This document shows positions 43,186 through 52,006 of a stretch of DNA of 64,000 nt, one piece after another; the first letter of the stretch is position 1, and every line of letters starts with the position of its first letter. Made by a program: the position numbers and the translations under genes. Source of the stretch: a bacterium (lineage in GTDB: Bacteria; Methylomirabilota; Methylomirabilia; Methylomirabilales; 2-02-FULL-66-22). Below the pieces are notes generated by a model, which was given only the letters and a program-made list of their open reading frames with translations, did no database searches and was not told the DNA's origin. The stretch is from contig JAKPQH010000189.1 in NCBI GenBank assembly GCA_029580855.1, forward strand, positions 62,001-126,000, written 5' to 3'.

Positions 43186-44193
43186 ATGCTGGCGCTGGTC
43201 AAGGACTTCTCGCAGCGCGGGGTCTCCCTCCGGGAGGTTCCCCGACCGGAATTCAGCCCGTACGAGGTGACGGTTCGGGTGCAGGCGGTGGGGATCTGCG
43301 GCAGCGATCTTCGGATGTTCCATGAGGTCAAACCGGGACGAAAGACAATCATCCTCGGCCACGAGCTGGCGGGCGAGATCGCCGATATCGGGGAGAAGGT
43401 CCACGGTGTGAAACCGGGGGACCGTGTGGCGACCTCCATTTGCATCGGGTGCGCCAGCTGCCGGTATTGCCGGAAAGGATACTTCAACCTCTGCGACAAG
43501 CTCGAAGAGATCGGCGTCACCATCGACGGGGGCATGGCGGAATACGTGTCGGTCCCCGCGCGGAACGTCCATCGGATCCCGAAGTCGGTCACCCTGGAAG
43601 AAGCGACGCTGGCGGATCCGCTGGCCTGTTCCATCCGCGGCCTGGAAATGGTCAGCGTTCAGAAAGACGCCTGGGTCACCGTGCTGGGCCCCGGCACGAT
43701 CGGCCTGCTGGCCGTCCAGATCGCCAAGCGCGTCCTGCGGGCCCGGGTCATCGTGACCGGCACGCGGGAGGATCGTCTCGCGCTGGCTCGCCAGTTCGGC
43801 GCGGACCATGTCGTCGACGTGAATCACGAGGACCCGGTCCGATTCATCCTCGACAAAACCGACGGCGGGGCGGACTTCGCCTTTGAGGCGACGGGGTCCG
43901 GCAAAGCCCTGGAGGATGCCTTCTTCTCCACCAAGCGCAACGGTTCCATTGTCGCCATGACGGTGCACAAGCAGGTGCAGATCAACATGGAGCCCGTCAT
44001 ACGGAACGAACTGAAGGTCTATGGGTCCATCTGTTACAACTACAAGGAATTCGACCAAGCCCTGGATTTGATCGGCAAGAAGAAAGTCGACCTGGAGCCG
44101 TTCACCCGGCATCTCTTCCCGCTGAGAGAATACGACACGGCGTTCGCCTTTGCCGTGTCTCGTCAGGGAATCAAGGCGATCCTGAAACCCTAA
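43186..44193 (+). CDS. Zinc-dependent medium-chain dehydrogenase (sorbitol/threonine dehydrogenase-like)
   Basis: 335 residues. Catalytic zinc residues in VGICGSDLRMF and LGHELAGEI; structural zinc cysteines CIGCASCRYCRKGYFNLC; cofactor loop VLGPGTIGLLAVQIA. Members oxidise secondary alcohols of polyols, aldonates or threonine with NAD. It follows the DapA-like gene by 114 bp and precedes the Lrp-type effector domain by 20 bp, consistent with one catabolic transcript. Confidence 0.93.
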   Translation: MLALVKDFSQRGVSLREVPRPEFSPYEVTVRVQAVGICGSDLRMFHEVKPGRKTIILGHELAGEIADIGEKVHGVKPGDRVATSICIGCASCRYCRKGYFNLCDKLEEIGVTIDGGMAEYVSVPARNVHRIPKSVTLEEATLADPLACSIRGLEMVSVQKDAWVTVLGPGTIGLLAVQIAKRVLRARVIVTGTREDRLALARQFGADHVVDVNHEDPVRFILDKTDGGADFAFEATGSGKALEDAFFSTKRNGSIVAMTVHKQVQINMEPVIRNELKVYGSICYNYKEFDQALDLIGKKKVDLEPFTRHLFPLREYDTAFAFAVSRQGIKAILKP

Positions 44194-44213
44194 CACCCAG
44201 GGGAGGCACACGT

Positions 44214-44456
44214 ATGGTGGCGGGCGTGCTCGTCCGGACAGCCCCCCAGAAGTCCACGGAAGTCTATTGGCGGCTGAAAAACCTGGAAGGCGTAGCCAAC
44301 ATCGTGCCCGTGTTCGGCCGCTACGATCTGGTATTGATGATCCGCGCGCTGGACATCGATGCCGCGGGAAAGCTGGTGGCACGGATCCGGGAGATCGAAG
44401 GCGTCGGTTATACCGAGACCCTGATTGCCGCGCCCCCGCCGGAACACGAGGGATGA
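44214..44456 (+). CDS. Stand-alone Lrp/AsnC effector-binding (RAM) domain protein
   Basis: 80 residues: VAGVLVRTAPQKSTEVYWRLKNLEGVANIVPVFGRYDLVLMIRALDIDAAGKLVARIREIEGVGYTETLI is the ferredoxin-like alpha-beta sandwich of Lrp/AsnC proteins, without any helix-turn-helix. Such single-domain proteins oligomerise and bind amino acids or related effectors but cannot bind DNA themselves. Its GGGGAGG ribosome site and 20-bp spacing after the dehydrogenase gene indicate co-expression. Confidence 0.88.
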   Translation: MVAGVLVRTAPQKSTEVYWRLKNLEGVANIVPVFGRYDLVLMIRALDIDAAGKLVARIREIEGVGYTETLIAAPPPEHEG

Positions 44457-44659
44457 CACGCAGGGGTGGTCTGCGCTCGGTCTAGGGCGGGCATCGGCAA
44501 GAAGACGCTCAACCGCTGCCTCCGCGAGGACCGCGCGCAGCCGGGACATTGCGCCCAGAGCCCGTCGCCCCATACGCCGGCCGCGGCGCTCCCCGGTGAA
44601 GGTGTGTGTCAACGGTGCGGCCTCCGGCGTGCGCTGGAGGCGAAAGGGAGGTGACCGCC

Positions 44660-45997
44660 ATGACGCCGTATGCCATTGCCCGTGATGTCTGTGGCGGGCT
44701 GAGTCGTCGTAGCTTCCTGGGATTGGCCGGCCTGACCGCCGCCGGGGTCGCAGCCGGGTGCGCCACCAACCCGGTGACGGGGAGCACCCAGTTCATGACC
44801 GTCTCCGAGGAGGAGGAGATCCAGATCGACCGGGCCTATGCGCCCATGCAGTTCTCCGAGGACTTCGGGCCCGTCCAGGACACGGCCTTGAACGCGTACG
44901 TCGGCGGGGTCGGCCGCGCCCTGGTGCCGGGGACCCACCGGCCCCACATGCCCTACTCGTTCCGGGTGGTCAACGCCACGTACATCAACGCCTACGCCTT
45001 TCCCGGCGGCAGCGTCGCCTGCACGCGGGGCATCCTCGCCAACCTGAACAACGAAGCCGAGCTTGGGGCCCTGCTCGGGCACGAGATCGGCCACGTGAAC
45101 GCCCGGCACACGGCCGAGCAGCTCTCCAAGGGCCAGCTGTCCAGCGTGCTGGTCGGGGGGCTGGCGGGCCTCGTCGGGGCCGCCTCGCCCGGCCTGGGCC
45201 AGCTCACGGCCGCCCTCGGCGAAGTCGGCGCCGGGGCGTTCCTCGCGAAATACAGCCGCGACAACGAGCGCCAGGCCGACGCGCTCGGCACCGAATACCT
45301 GGTGAAAGCCGGCTACGGCCCCGACGGGATGACGGGCCTCATGGAGCTGCTCAACAGCCTGAACAAGTCCAAGCCGAGCGCCATCCAGCTCATGTTCGCC
45401 ACCCACCCCATGAGCGACGAGCGCTACCAGACCGCGGTGCAGACCGCGAGCACCAAGTACGCCGCCGCCCGGGGTCTGCCGCTCCACCGCGAGCGCTACA
45501 TGGATAACACGGCGCGGCTGCGCGCCATCAGCGGCGCCCTCCGCGAGATGCAGCAGGGCGACGCGGCGCTCGGCGCCGAGAAGTTCGGCCAGGCCGAAAG
45601 CCACTACCAGGCCGCGCTACGGCAGGCGCCCAACGACTACGCCGGGCTGGTCTCCATGGCCAAGTGCCAGCTCATCCAGAAGAAGTATGGTGAGGGGGCG
45701 CGGTACGCGCGCCAGGCCAAGGCGGTCTATCCCCAAGAAGCCCAGGGCCACCACCTGAGCGGGTTCGCGGCGCTGACCTTGAAAGAGTACGACGCCGCCT
45801 ATCAGGATTTCCAGACGGCGCACCGGCTGCTGCCCGGGAACCCGAGCCCTCTGTTTTTCATGGGCTTCGCCCAGGAAGCCATGGGGCGCCGGCCCGAGGC
45901 CGCCCGCGAATACGCCCGCTATCTGGAGCGGGTACAGCAGGGGAAGTTCGCCCAGCACGCCGCCCAGCGGCTGAAGGATTGGGGCTACGCGCGCTAG
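44660..45997 (+). CDS. M48 family metalloprotease lipoprotein with TPR domain (BepA/YfgC-like)
   Basis: 445 residues from the ATG at 44660, with GGGAGGTG upstream. An N-terminal twin-arginine-like LSRRSFLGLAGL runs into a lipobox AAGC (Cys34), suggesting a lipoprotein. The zinc site is HEIGH at residues 141-145, and the third ligand lies in DNERQADALG. Residues ~285-445 form TPR-like helices (ALGAEKFGQAESHYQAALRQAPNDYAGLV, GARYARQAKAVYPQEAQGHHLSGFAAL). This BepA-like layout belongs to periplasmic quality control of outer-membrane proteins, which implies a diderm cell. Confidence 0.92.
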   Translation: MTPYAIARDVCGGLSRRSFLGLAGLTAAGVAAGCATNPVTGSTQFMTVSEEEEIQIDRAYAPMQFSEDFGPVQDTALNAYVGGVGRALVPGTHRPHMPYSFRVVNATYINAYAFPGGSVACTRGILANLNNEAELGALLGHEIGHVNARHTAEQLSKGQLSSVLVGGLAGLVGAASPGLGQLTAALGEVGAGAFLAKYSRDNERQADALGTEYLVKAGYGPDGMTGLMELLNSLNKSKPSAIQLMFATHPMSDERYQTAVQTASTKYAAARGLPLHRERYMDNTARLRAISGALREMQQGDAALGAEKFGQAESHYQAALRQAPNDYAGLVSMAKCQLIQKKYGEGARYARQAKAVYPQEAQGHHLSGFAALTLKEYDAAYQDFQTAHRLLPGNPSPLFFMGFAQEAMGRRPEAAREYARYLERVQQGKFAQHAAQRLKDWGYAR

Positions 45998-46104
45998 CCG
46001 GCGTCGGCGCTGGGGCCGGTTCCGCGCCGGCCCGGGCCTGGCCTGCGCTCGACCTCAGGATCGCGGAAGCACGTCCATGACGCCCGACTGAAGGGACGGA
46101 CGAC

Positions 46105-46872
46105 CTAAGGAGCCTCACCCGCCGGCGGCGGCGCGCCGGTTTTGCGTGCCACGATCATGATCTCGGTCTCGTCGAGATCGAGGGCTCGTCGCCCCCAGTT
46201 TCCCGCGGTGCCGCCCCAGATGTTGAGCACGGACATGCCCGCGAGGCGGAAAAACAAGGTGAGCTCCGTCGGCACGAATCCCCGCTCCCGAACCGCCACG
46301 CCAGGCTGTCCCTCCCGCGGCGGGCATACCGACGACTCAACCATGGTCAGCGGGTCAAAGCGCCCTTCCGCAACGTCCGCATTCGTGTGCCTACGAAGCA
46401 TGGCGACCGCATTGAGAACCGTGAACACGGCTTTTGCCTGTGGTTTTAGACTCCGGGAGACGTTGCGCACGATGGACAGCGGCTGGCCCATCGGATCGTC
46501 CCTCTGGCCCAGAAGCCCGAAGGCCCCCTCGCACAGGCAAACGACGCCGTCGTATTTCTCGGAGAGCGCGAACCGTGTCGCATCCGCCTGCACCCAGGCC
46601 ACGTTCACACCGGCGGCCTTGGCGGCGTCCGCGGCCCTGGCAAGCATCCCCAAAGACAAGTCGATCCCCGTGACGGCATAGCCGCGCTTGGCCAGTTCAA
46701 TGGCGTGACGTCCCGTCCCGCATCCGACGTCAAGAATCGATCCGCCCGGCGGAAGCGACAACTCCTCGAGCAGGAAGTCCACCTCAGGGATCGTGCTCTT
46801 CGTAAACGCGTTCTTTTCGTAGATCGGTGCGTGCGCGTCAAAAAAGGCTTGCCACGTGCTCTTCTCCGTCAT
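46105..46872 (-). CDS. Class I SAM-dependent methyltransferase
   Basis: 255 residues from the ATG at 46872 with GGGAGGC upstream; the track ORF is far too long. Motif I is SILDVGCGTGRHAIELAKRGY, followed by VTGIDLSLGMLARAADAA and WVQADATRFAL. The C-terminal half is not diagnostic, so the methyl acceptor is unknown. It is a single gene, convergent with the M48 protease gene. Confidence 0.88.
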   Translation of the reverse strand: MTEKSTWQAFFDAHAPIYEKNAFTKSTIPEVDFLLEELSLPPGGSILDVGCGTGRHAIELAKRGYAVTGIDLSLGMLARAADAAKAAGVNVAWVQADATRFALSEKYDGVVCLCEGAFGLLGQRDDPMGQPLSIVRNVSRSLKPQAKAVFTVLNAVAMLRRHTNADVAEGRFDPLTMVESSVCPPREGQPGVAVRERGFVPTELTLFFRLAGMSVLNIWGGTAGNWGRRALDLDETEIMIVARKTGAPPPAGEAP

Positions 46873-47635
46873 CACGCCTCCCGTTTTCTGCCGAACTCGC
46901 ATGGCGGTTGGCCACCCGACGCGTCCGAACCGGTCGCCGTCCCGCGCCCGTCGCTCACATGGCGGTCCGGGGAGGCCGGCACCGCATCGCGCGCTTCGAG
47001 GAGAGCGCACACCCGAACGGCACGAAGCCAGCAAGCCGGATGCGTCGCGTGGCATCGCGGCCCCCGGCGCTCGGGTCATCCGATCCCGCGGCTCACACCC
47101 GGCGAACCCGGGGTCCAGATTGCCGAGCGCCCGGAACCCCATGGCGTGCCGGTTTCCGGTCGCGGCGGTCCCCATGGGCGGCATCGGCAACGGCTGGGGA
47201 GCTTCCGACATTCCGGGTGGATGTCCGGCTCGCTCTTGTGGCCGTCCAGGCCGGCGGCGGCCGGCCTCCCCCGGCTCGAGAGCCGCAATCCGGGCGTCAT
47301 CGCCGACCACGGGGCGGCGGTTGGCATTCACGACGATCGCGCCATGTCCTTTCGGAGGCGGCCCGCTACCGCCATCGGCAGCTTGCAGGCCGCACGAACG
47401 AGGAGGTGCATGTTATCACGGAGGGCGCAACCCGGACAGCCGGTTGAGCGGACCGCCTCCGCGCGCCGGATCCAGCCTCGGGATGACAGCGCCCCACGAC
47501 CCGCTTGACGGATGCTCGCGTTTCTAGAAGAATACGGACCTGCGACCGCGCAGATCGCATTCCATCCTCCGCGCACGCTCTCACCGCCAATCGGATGGGG
47601 AGGGAGCGGAGCTTCTCGCACAAAGGAGGCCACCC
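46873..47635. other. Long divergent intergenic region with no recognisable gene
   Basis: 763 bp between the methyltransferase and dhaK. All ORFs in it are GC-rich shadows without family resemblance. The only feature I can support is a promoter-like pair near 47505-47533. A lost gene is possible, but no frame shows conserved protein motifs. Confidence 0.4.
47505..47533 (+). promoter_or_regulatory. Candidate promoter for dhaKL
   Basis: TTGACG (47505-47510), a 17-bp spacer, and AAGAAT (47528-47533), about 100 bp before the dhaK GTG. Five and four matches to the sigma70 consensus with ideal spacing. Confidence 0.4.
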
Positions 47636-48637
47636 GTGAAGAAGATCATCAACGACCCGTTCGCCTTCGTGGATGAAATGCTGGAGGGCATCATCCTGGC
47701 CCATCCGGACAAGCTCCGGCTCGTCGGCGCCGACCGGCGCGCCGTCGTGCGCGCGGATGCGCCCATCAAGGGGAAGGTCGGCATCGCCACGGGCGGCGGC
47801 TCCGGCCACCTGCCGGTGTTCATGGGCTACGTCGGGAAGGGGTTTGCGGACGGCTGCTCCATCGGCAACGTCTTCTCCTCCCCCACCGTCGAGCAGATGC
47901 TCGCCGCCACGCAGGCCATCGACGGCGGGGCCGGCGTCCTCTACCTGTTCGGCAACTACCAAGGGGATGTCCTGAACTTCGGCATGGCGGCCGAAATGGC
48001 GGACGCCGAGGGCATCAAGATCGAGACGGTCTTGGCGGCCGACGACGTCGCCTCCGCCCCCAAGGGGCAGGAGGCCAAACGCCGGGGCGTGGCCGGCATC
48101 TTCTACGCCTACAAGCTGGCCGGGGCCAAGGCCGAGACGAAGGCGCCGCTCGCCGAGGTGAAGCGGGTGGCCGAGAAAGCCGTCGCCGCCACCCGCTCCA
48201 TGGGCGTGGCCCTCTCCCCGTGCACGGTCCCCGCGGCCGGCCGACCGACATTCACCCTCGGCGAGGACGAGATGGAGATCGGCATGGGTATCCACGGCGA
48301 GCCGGGTGTCCGCCGGGGCAAGCTGGAGCCGGCCGACAAGATCACGACCAACCTCACGGAAACGATTCTCGCCGACATGGACCTCGCCAAGGGCGACGAA
48401 GTCTCGGTCCTGATAAACGGGCTGGGGGCCACCCCGAAAGAAGAGCTGTACGTCATGTACCGCCAGGTCCACAAGATCCTGAGCGGGCGCGGCGTGAAGA
48501 TCCACCGGCCGTACATCGGCGAGTACGCCACCTCCATGGAGATGGCGGGCGCCTCGGTGAGCCTGTGCAAGCTCGACGGGGAGCTGAAGGCGCTCCTCGA
48601 CGCGCCGGCCTCCACCCCCTTTGTGGTGCAGGTGTGA
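47636..48637 (+). CDS. dhaK: Dihydroxyacetone kinase subunit DhaK
   Basis: 333 residues with a GTG start preceded by AAAGGAGG. IATGGGSGHLPVFMGYVGKG is the substrate pocket, MGIHGEPGV contains the His that covalently binds dihydroxyacetone, and LINGLGATPKEELYVMYRQV is conserved. DhaK holds the triose or ketose while DhaL delivers the phosphate. Two bases separate its stop from the dhaL start. No DhaM/PTS gene follows, so phosphate more likely comes from ATP, as in DhaKL-type tetrulose or triose kinases. Confidence 0.95.
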   Translation: MKKIINDPFAFVDEMLEGIILAHPDKLRLVGADRRAVVRADAPIKGKVGIATGGGSGHLPVFMGYVGKGFADGCSIGNVFSSPTVEQMLAATQAIDGGAGVLYLFGNYQGDVLNFGMAAEMADAEGIKIETVLAADDVASAPKGQEAKRRGVAGIFYAYKLAGAKAETKAPLAEVKRVAEKAVAATRSMGVALSPCTVPAAGRPTFTLGEDEMEIGMGIHGEPGVRRGKLEPADKITTNLTETILADMDLAKGDEVSVLINGLGATPKEELYVMYRQVHKILSGRGVKIHRPYIGEYATSMEMAGASVSLCKLDGELKALLDAPASTPFVVQV

Positions 48638-48639
48638 CT

Positions 48640-49278
48640 ATGCGGACGACGATCACCAGCGCGGACCTCCTTGCCGTCCTGGCGAAGATGGCGACGGACA
48701 TGGAGGCACAGAAGGACTATCTCTGCGCGCTCGACGGCGCCATGGGCGACGGGGATCAGGGCGTCACCATGGCCATCGGGTTCGGGGCCGTCCGCAAGGT
48801 CCTGGACTCGCTGAAAGATCAGGATATCGGGACGATCATCACCAAGTGCGGGCTCGCCTTCAACGCTACTGCAGCCTCGACGATCGGCGCCCTCTTGGCC
48901 ATCGCGTGCATGCGGGGCGGGCGCGAGGCCAAGGGGCAGCACGAGATCGGCCTGGCCGACGTGGGCAGGATGCTCGAGGCGGCCCAGCTCGGCATCCAGG
49001 AGCGGGGCAAAGCCCAGGTGGGGGACAAGACGGTCCTGGACGCGCTGGCGCCCACGGTGGCGGCCCTCAAGGCGGCGGCCGCAACGGGCACGCCGCTGGT
49101 CGAGGCCTTGAAGCAATCCCTCGCCGCGGCCGAGGCCGGCGTCAAGGCCACCATCCCGATGAAGTCCAAGATGGGCCGCGCCGCCTGGATCGCCGAGCGC
49201 AGCGTGGGTCACCAGGACCCCGGGGCGACCTCGTTCTACCTGATGTGGAAGTCGGCGGTGGAGTACCTGACGGCGTGA
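48640..49278 (+). CDS. dhaL: Dihydroxyacetone kinase subunit DhaL
   Basis: 212 residues starting MRTTITSADLLAVLAKMATDMEAQKDYLCALDGAMGDGDQGVTM at 48640; the track ORF overlaps dhaK in another frame. The Asp-rich nucleotide/Mg site is DGAMGDGDQG, followed by NATAASTIGALL and a GRAAWIAERSVGHQDPGATS C-terminal region typical of DhaL. Works with DhaK; the lack of DhaM suggests use of exchangeable ATP. The glpAB operon also makes dihydroxyacetone phosphate but lies 40 kb away. Confidence 0.95.
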   Translation: MRTTITSADLLAVLAKMATDMEAQKDYLCALDGAMGDGDQGVTMAIGFGAVRKVLDSLKDQDIGTIITKCGLAFNATAASTIGALLAIACMRGGREAKGQHEIGLADVGRMLEAAQLGIQERGKAQVGDKTVLDALAPTVAALKAAAATGTPLVEALKQSLAAAEAGVKATIPMKSKMGRAAWIAERSVGHQDPGATSFYLMWKSAVEYLTA

Positions 49279-49603
49279 ACACCCCCGACCCGCCCGAGGA
49301 CGACCGACGCCTGATCAGCGCCGAGCCCCGGGCGGGTCGTATTTGTGGTCTCAGGTGCACCGCTCCCGGTTTCCCCGACACCCCGCGCACACGGTTATAC
49401 CGCCTCGGACCGGGTGGCAGCCGGGGCGTCGGCGCGCCCCAAGCGCGATCTCGGCGATAAGCCGCCAAGCGACGCGGACCGCGGCGGAGCGGCGCAGGAT
49501 CCATCCGCGCGCGCTAGAGTCATCGGGTCAAGGTCGCGGGGATCCGCTTGGGCGGCGCAACCTCCCGGTTTACGGACGCTGTGCGATCTTCGCCACCCGA
49601 GCG
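49279..49603. other. Intergenic region, nothing recognisable
   Basis: 325 bp between convergent genes (dhaL and the nucleotidyltransferase-like gene). No hairpin with a T-tract and no protein motif were seen. Confidence 0.35.
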
Positions 49604-50104
49604 TCAGGACTTCCGCAGACAGACGCGGAGTTTTTTGTCCAGGAGATCCGCCTCGTCGGGGCTCAGCTCGGGTGCGAGTGATCGTATCCCTATCTCGGTC
49701 ACCAGGTGCGCCCGCAACATCGCGCGGACAAACTCGACGTCCTTCGCCCGTCCCGCAAGAAGCTTACGAACGGCCAGATCCTCCGGCGCAAGACACAGAC
49801 CGATCACGCCTCCCGTGTTCTCGCTTTCGAGGCGCAGGACGCGCCTTCTCCAACCGCTCGGAAGCCTGGCGGTCTCGGGCCCGATTCCGTGCGCATAATA
49901 GCCGAAGGTTTCGTGAAACGGCGAAAGTTCTCCGATCGACCCATCGATCAAATCCGCCTTGGTCGGATCGTCGAGAGGATAACAATCGACCTCCATCGAA
50001 CGTAGCAATTTCTCGGGAGCGTCGGGGCAAGACGCCAAGAGCGCCTGACTACCTATGATAACGATCTCGCGCGATGCCGCCGCAGGCGCGAAGAATGTGT
50101 TCAA
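49604..50104 (-). CDS. Nucleotidyltransferase-fold protein of a two-gene module (DUF6036-like)
   Basis: 166 residues starting at a TTG that overlaps the stop of the upstream small gene (TTGA). REIVIIGSQALLAS resembles the GGxAL/GS loop of minimal nucleotidyltransferases, EVDCYPLDD would supply the acidic pair, and CLAPEDLAVRKLLAGRAKDVEFVRAMLRAHL matches the ...PEDLxxxKLxAxRxKDxxD... motif of DUF6036/AbiEii-like proteins. Likely the effector of a toxin-antitoxin-like pair. The family assignment is from motif memory only. Confidence 0.68.
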   Translation of the reverse strand: MNTFFAPAAASREIVIIGSQALLASCPDAPEKLLRSMEVDCYPLDDPTKADLIDGSIGELSPFHETFGYYAHGIGPETARLPSGWRRRVLRLESENTGGVIGLCLAPEDLAVRKLLAGRAKDVEFVRAMLRAHLVTEIGIRSLAPELSPDEADLLDKKLRVCLRKS

Positions 50105-50424
50105 GCTGTGTGATGTTCATGCGCGAATTGCCTGTAGATCTCCCAGCGCTCCCGAGGTACGAGGACGCCGCAGAACGGGTTGCTTTGACGGAGACGGCGT
50201 CCCTCTTCTCCCGGATCCAGCAGGAAAAGACGAATCGCTTCCCATTCGCGTTCCAGGATGCGGCTCCATTCCGCTACTGCCGGCGCTGGAGCCTGAAGCT
50301 GCCACCGTCTGCACGTGGACCGCGCGCGCTCGAGGCCGGCCCTGGAGGGATCCCGGTCAATGGCATCCACAACAGCGCGCGCGAGCGCAAGGCTCCTTCG
50401 ATCGATCTGCTCATGGGTCTTCAT
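50101..50424 (-). CDS. Small partner protein of the nucleotidyltransferase module, function unknown
   Basis: 107 residues from the ATG at 50424 (MKTHEQIDRRSLALARAVVDAIDRDP); the track ORF is too long. Mostly helical with two conserved-looking parts, RRWQLQAPAPAVAEWSRILE and LRQSNPFCGVLVPRERWEIYRQF. I recall proteins of this form beside nucleotidyltransferase genes in many environmental genomes, but know no assigned function. Its stop overlaps the TTG of the next gene, implying translational coupling and a complex. Confidence 0.7.
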   Translation of the reverse strand: MKTHEQIDRRSLALARAVVDAIDRDPSRAGLERARSTCRRWQLQAPAPAVAEWSRILEREWEAIRLFLLDPGEEGRRLRQSNPFCGVLVPRERWEIYRQFAHEHHTA

Positions 50425-50559
50425 GGCAGCAAGTGTAGCACCCCCGAGGGCAGCACTCAATCCGTGGACCGCTCCCCGTGTCCAGGACACGACAACCGCA
50501 GGCTGCCGCGGCCTCGGGTCCGACCGCAACCCACGCCCTGGCACCCCTCCGAGCACGAT

Positions 50560-50760
50560 CCCGCGAGAGGCGATCCGAGTTGTTGGGCTCGTGGATGGCG
50601 GTGCGCCCTCGGGGATCGGTGACGGTGAGAAGGTTCCCGCTGGGGTCGTAGGTGAAGGCGGACAGCTGACTCCGGGGATCGATGGTGGCCGTCGGGCGGT
50701 TCGACGCACCAGAGACGAACTGGGTGGTCCGCGAGAACGTGGTTGATGCGAGTTGCGGAA
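50560..50760 (-). pseudogene. RHS/YD-repeat protein fragment
   Basis: On the minus strand one frame reads TTFSRTTQFVSGASNRPTATIDPRSQLSAFTYDPSGNLLTVTDPRGRTAIHEPNNSDRLSRD. FTYDPSGNLLTVTDPRGRTA is a textbook RHS/YD repeat (YDxxGNLxxxTDPxGRxT). Only about 60 codons are recognisable and no start, further repeats or C-terminal toxin are present, so it is a fragment left by deletion or recombination. Edges are approximate. Confidence 0.75.
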
Positions 50761-50842
50761 CCGCTGCGCTCCGCTCAGATGAGACGACGCTCGATTGTCG
50801 GTCGAGGCTCTTATTGGGGCGGCTGCGCGACGCCTCCCCGCG

Positions 50843-52006
50843 TCACCTTTTCTCGGTGAGCCGGCGGATCTCCTCCTCGAGCCGGAACACGATCCCCACG
50901 CCCGGCAGACCGGTGTCGGGGTCCCGGTCCACCCGGACCACGTGGCCGGGCATGGCCGCGGCCAGCTGGTCCGACTCGAGGAGCGTCACTTCGACCTCGG
51001 AGCTGAGCTCCGGCGTATCGGGAACGACCACGTACGTCCCGGTCAGCGTCAGATTCACGAGAAAACCCTCGGCGTCCATGGGGGACCCGTCCGACCGCCG
51101 CCCGCGCACGCGGACAGGAAGACGCGTCGTCACTCGCGGTCCGACACGGGGACTGGTGCTCTCGAAGGCCACCGCCGGCGTCCGGACGGCCGCCTGTAGT
51201 CCTTCGGCGGCCGCGCACGTCTCCGGCCATTGTTCGCGCGCCATTTGCACGAATCGCCCGATCGACGCGTCATCGGAATCCGGGTCGTGGTGGAAGAGCA
51301 CCAGGGCGCGGGCGCGGGCGCTCTTCGCCACGGCCACTCCCTCCAGCCAGGAGCTGTGCCCCCAGCCCTGGCGGTGCCGCAGCATGGCGGGTGGATACTG
51401 CGAGTCGTAGATTAGGAGATCGGCGTCCCGGGCCAGATGCCGGACCGCGTCGTCGCCTTTTGGGTCGCCCGGCTCGTTGTCGGTGGCGTACACCACGACC
51501 CCCTGATCGGTCTCGATCCGGAACCCCAGGCAGCCCTGCGGGTGGTTGAGCGGGACGGCCTCGACTGTCGCATCTTCAATCTGCCAGCGAGACTCCGGCT
51601 CTACATCCTTGAAGGCTTGCGCTGCGACCAGGAGCGACATATCCACGGGAAAGTACGGGCGCAGCATCTGGCCCTGCAGCGTAGCTTCGATGCCTCCGCC
51701 GCCGTCGGGCTTCAGGCCGTAGAACTGGAACCGATTGCGCGCCTCGTACAGCGGCGGGAAGAACGGAATCCCCTGGATGTGATCCCAGTGATAGTGGGAC
51801 ATGAGCCACGAGGCCTGGATCGGCACCGAATCCGGGCCCCACCCCGCCCCGCGGCCCAACGACCTGAGGCCGGTGCCGCCATCGATGATGATCCGGTAGC
51901 CTGCCGGCGTCTCCACCTCGACACAGGGGGTATTCCCCCCGTAATGCCAGGTGCGCACATCACAGGTCGGATTGGATCCTCGCACGCCATGGAATCGCAC
52001 GAACAT
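50843..52006 (-). CDS. Metallo-beta-lactamase-fold hydrolase fused to a PilZ domain
   Basis: 387 residues. Residues 1-~255 are an MBL-fold phosphodiesterase-like domain: MFVRFHGVRGSNP, HYGGNTPCVEV, IIDGGTGLRSLG, the metal motif SHYHWDHIQGIPFF, YATDNEPGD and DADLLIYDSQYPP, with further His at GWGHSS and LVLFHHDP. This matches cAMP-phosphodiesterase class II / RNase Z-like enzymes. Residues ~285-380 carry a PilZ domain with RxxxR (PRVTTRLPV) and NLTLTGTYV, a variant of the D/NxSxxG c-di-GMP motif. The fusion suggests an enzyme allosterically controlled by cyclic di-GMP. Confidence 0.85.
   Translation of the reverse strand: MFVRFHGVRGSNPTCDVRTWHYGGNTPCVEVETPAGYRIIIDGGTGLRSLGRGAGWGPDSVPIQASWLMSHYHWDHIQGIPFFPPLYEARNRFQFYGLKPDGGGGIEATLQGQMLRPYFPVDMSLLVAAQAFKDVEPESRWQIEDATVEAVPLNHPQGCLGFRIETDQGVVVYATDNEPGDPKGDDAVRHLARDADLLIYDSQYPPAMLRHRQGWGHSSWLEGVAVAKSARARALVLFHHDPDSDDASIGRFVQMAREQWPETCAAAEGLQAAVRTPAVAFESTSPRVGPRVTTRLPVRVRGRRSDGSPMDAEGFLVNLTLTGTYVVVPDTPELSSEVEVTLLESDQLAAAMPGHVVRVDRDPDTGLPGVGIVFRLEEEIRRLTEKR

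Noticed and set aside
49345-50058. Plus-strand ORFs over the nucleotidyltransferase-like gene
   Set aside because: Low-complexity Arg/Pro/Ser translation; the minus-strand pair has coupled starts and conserved-looking motifs.
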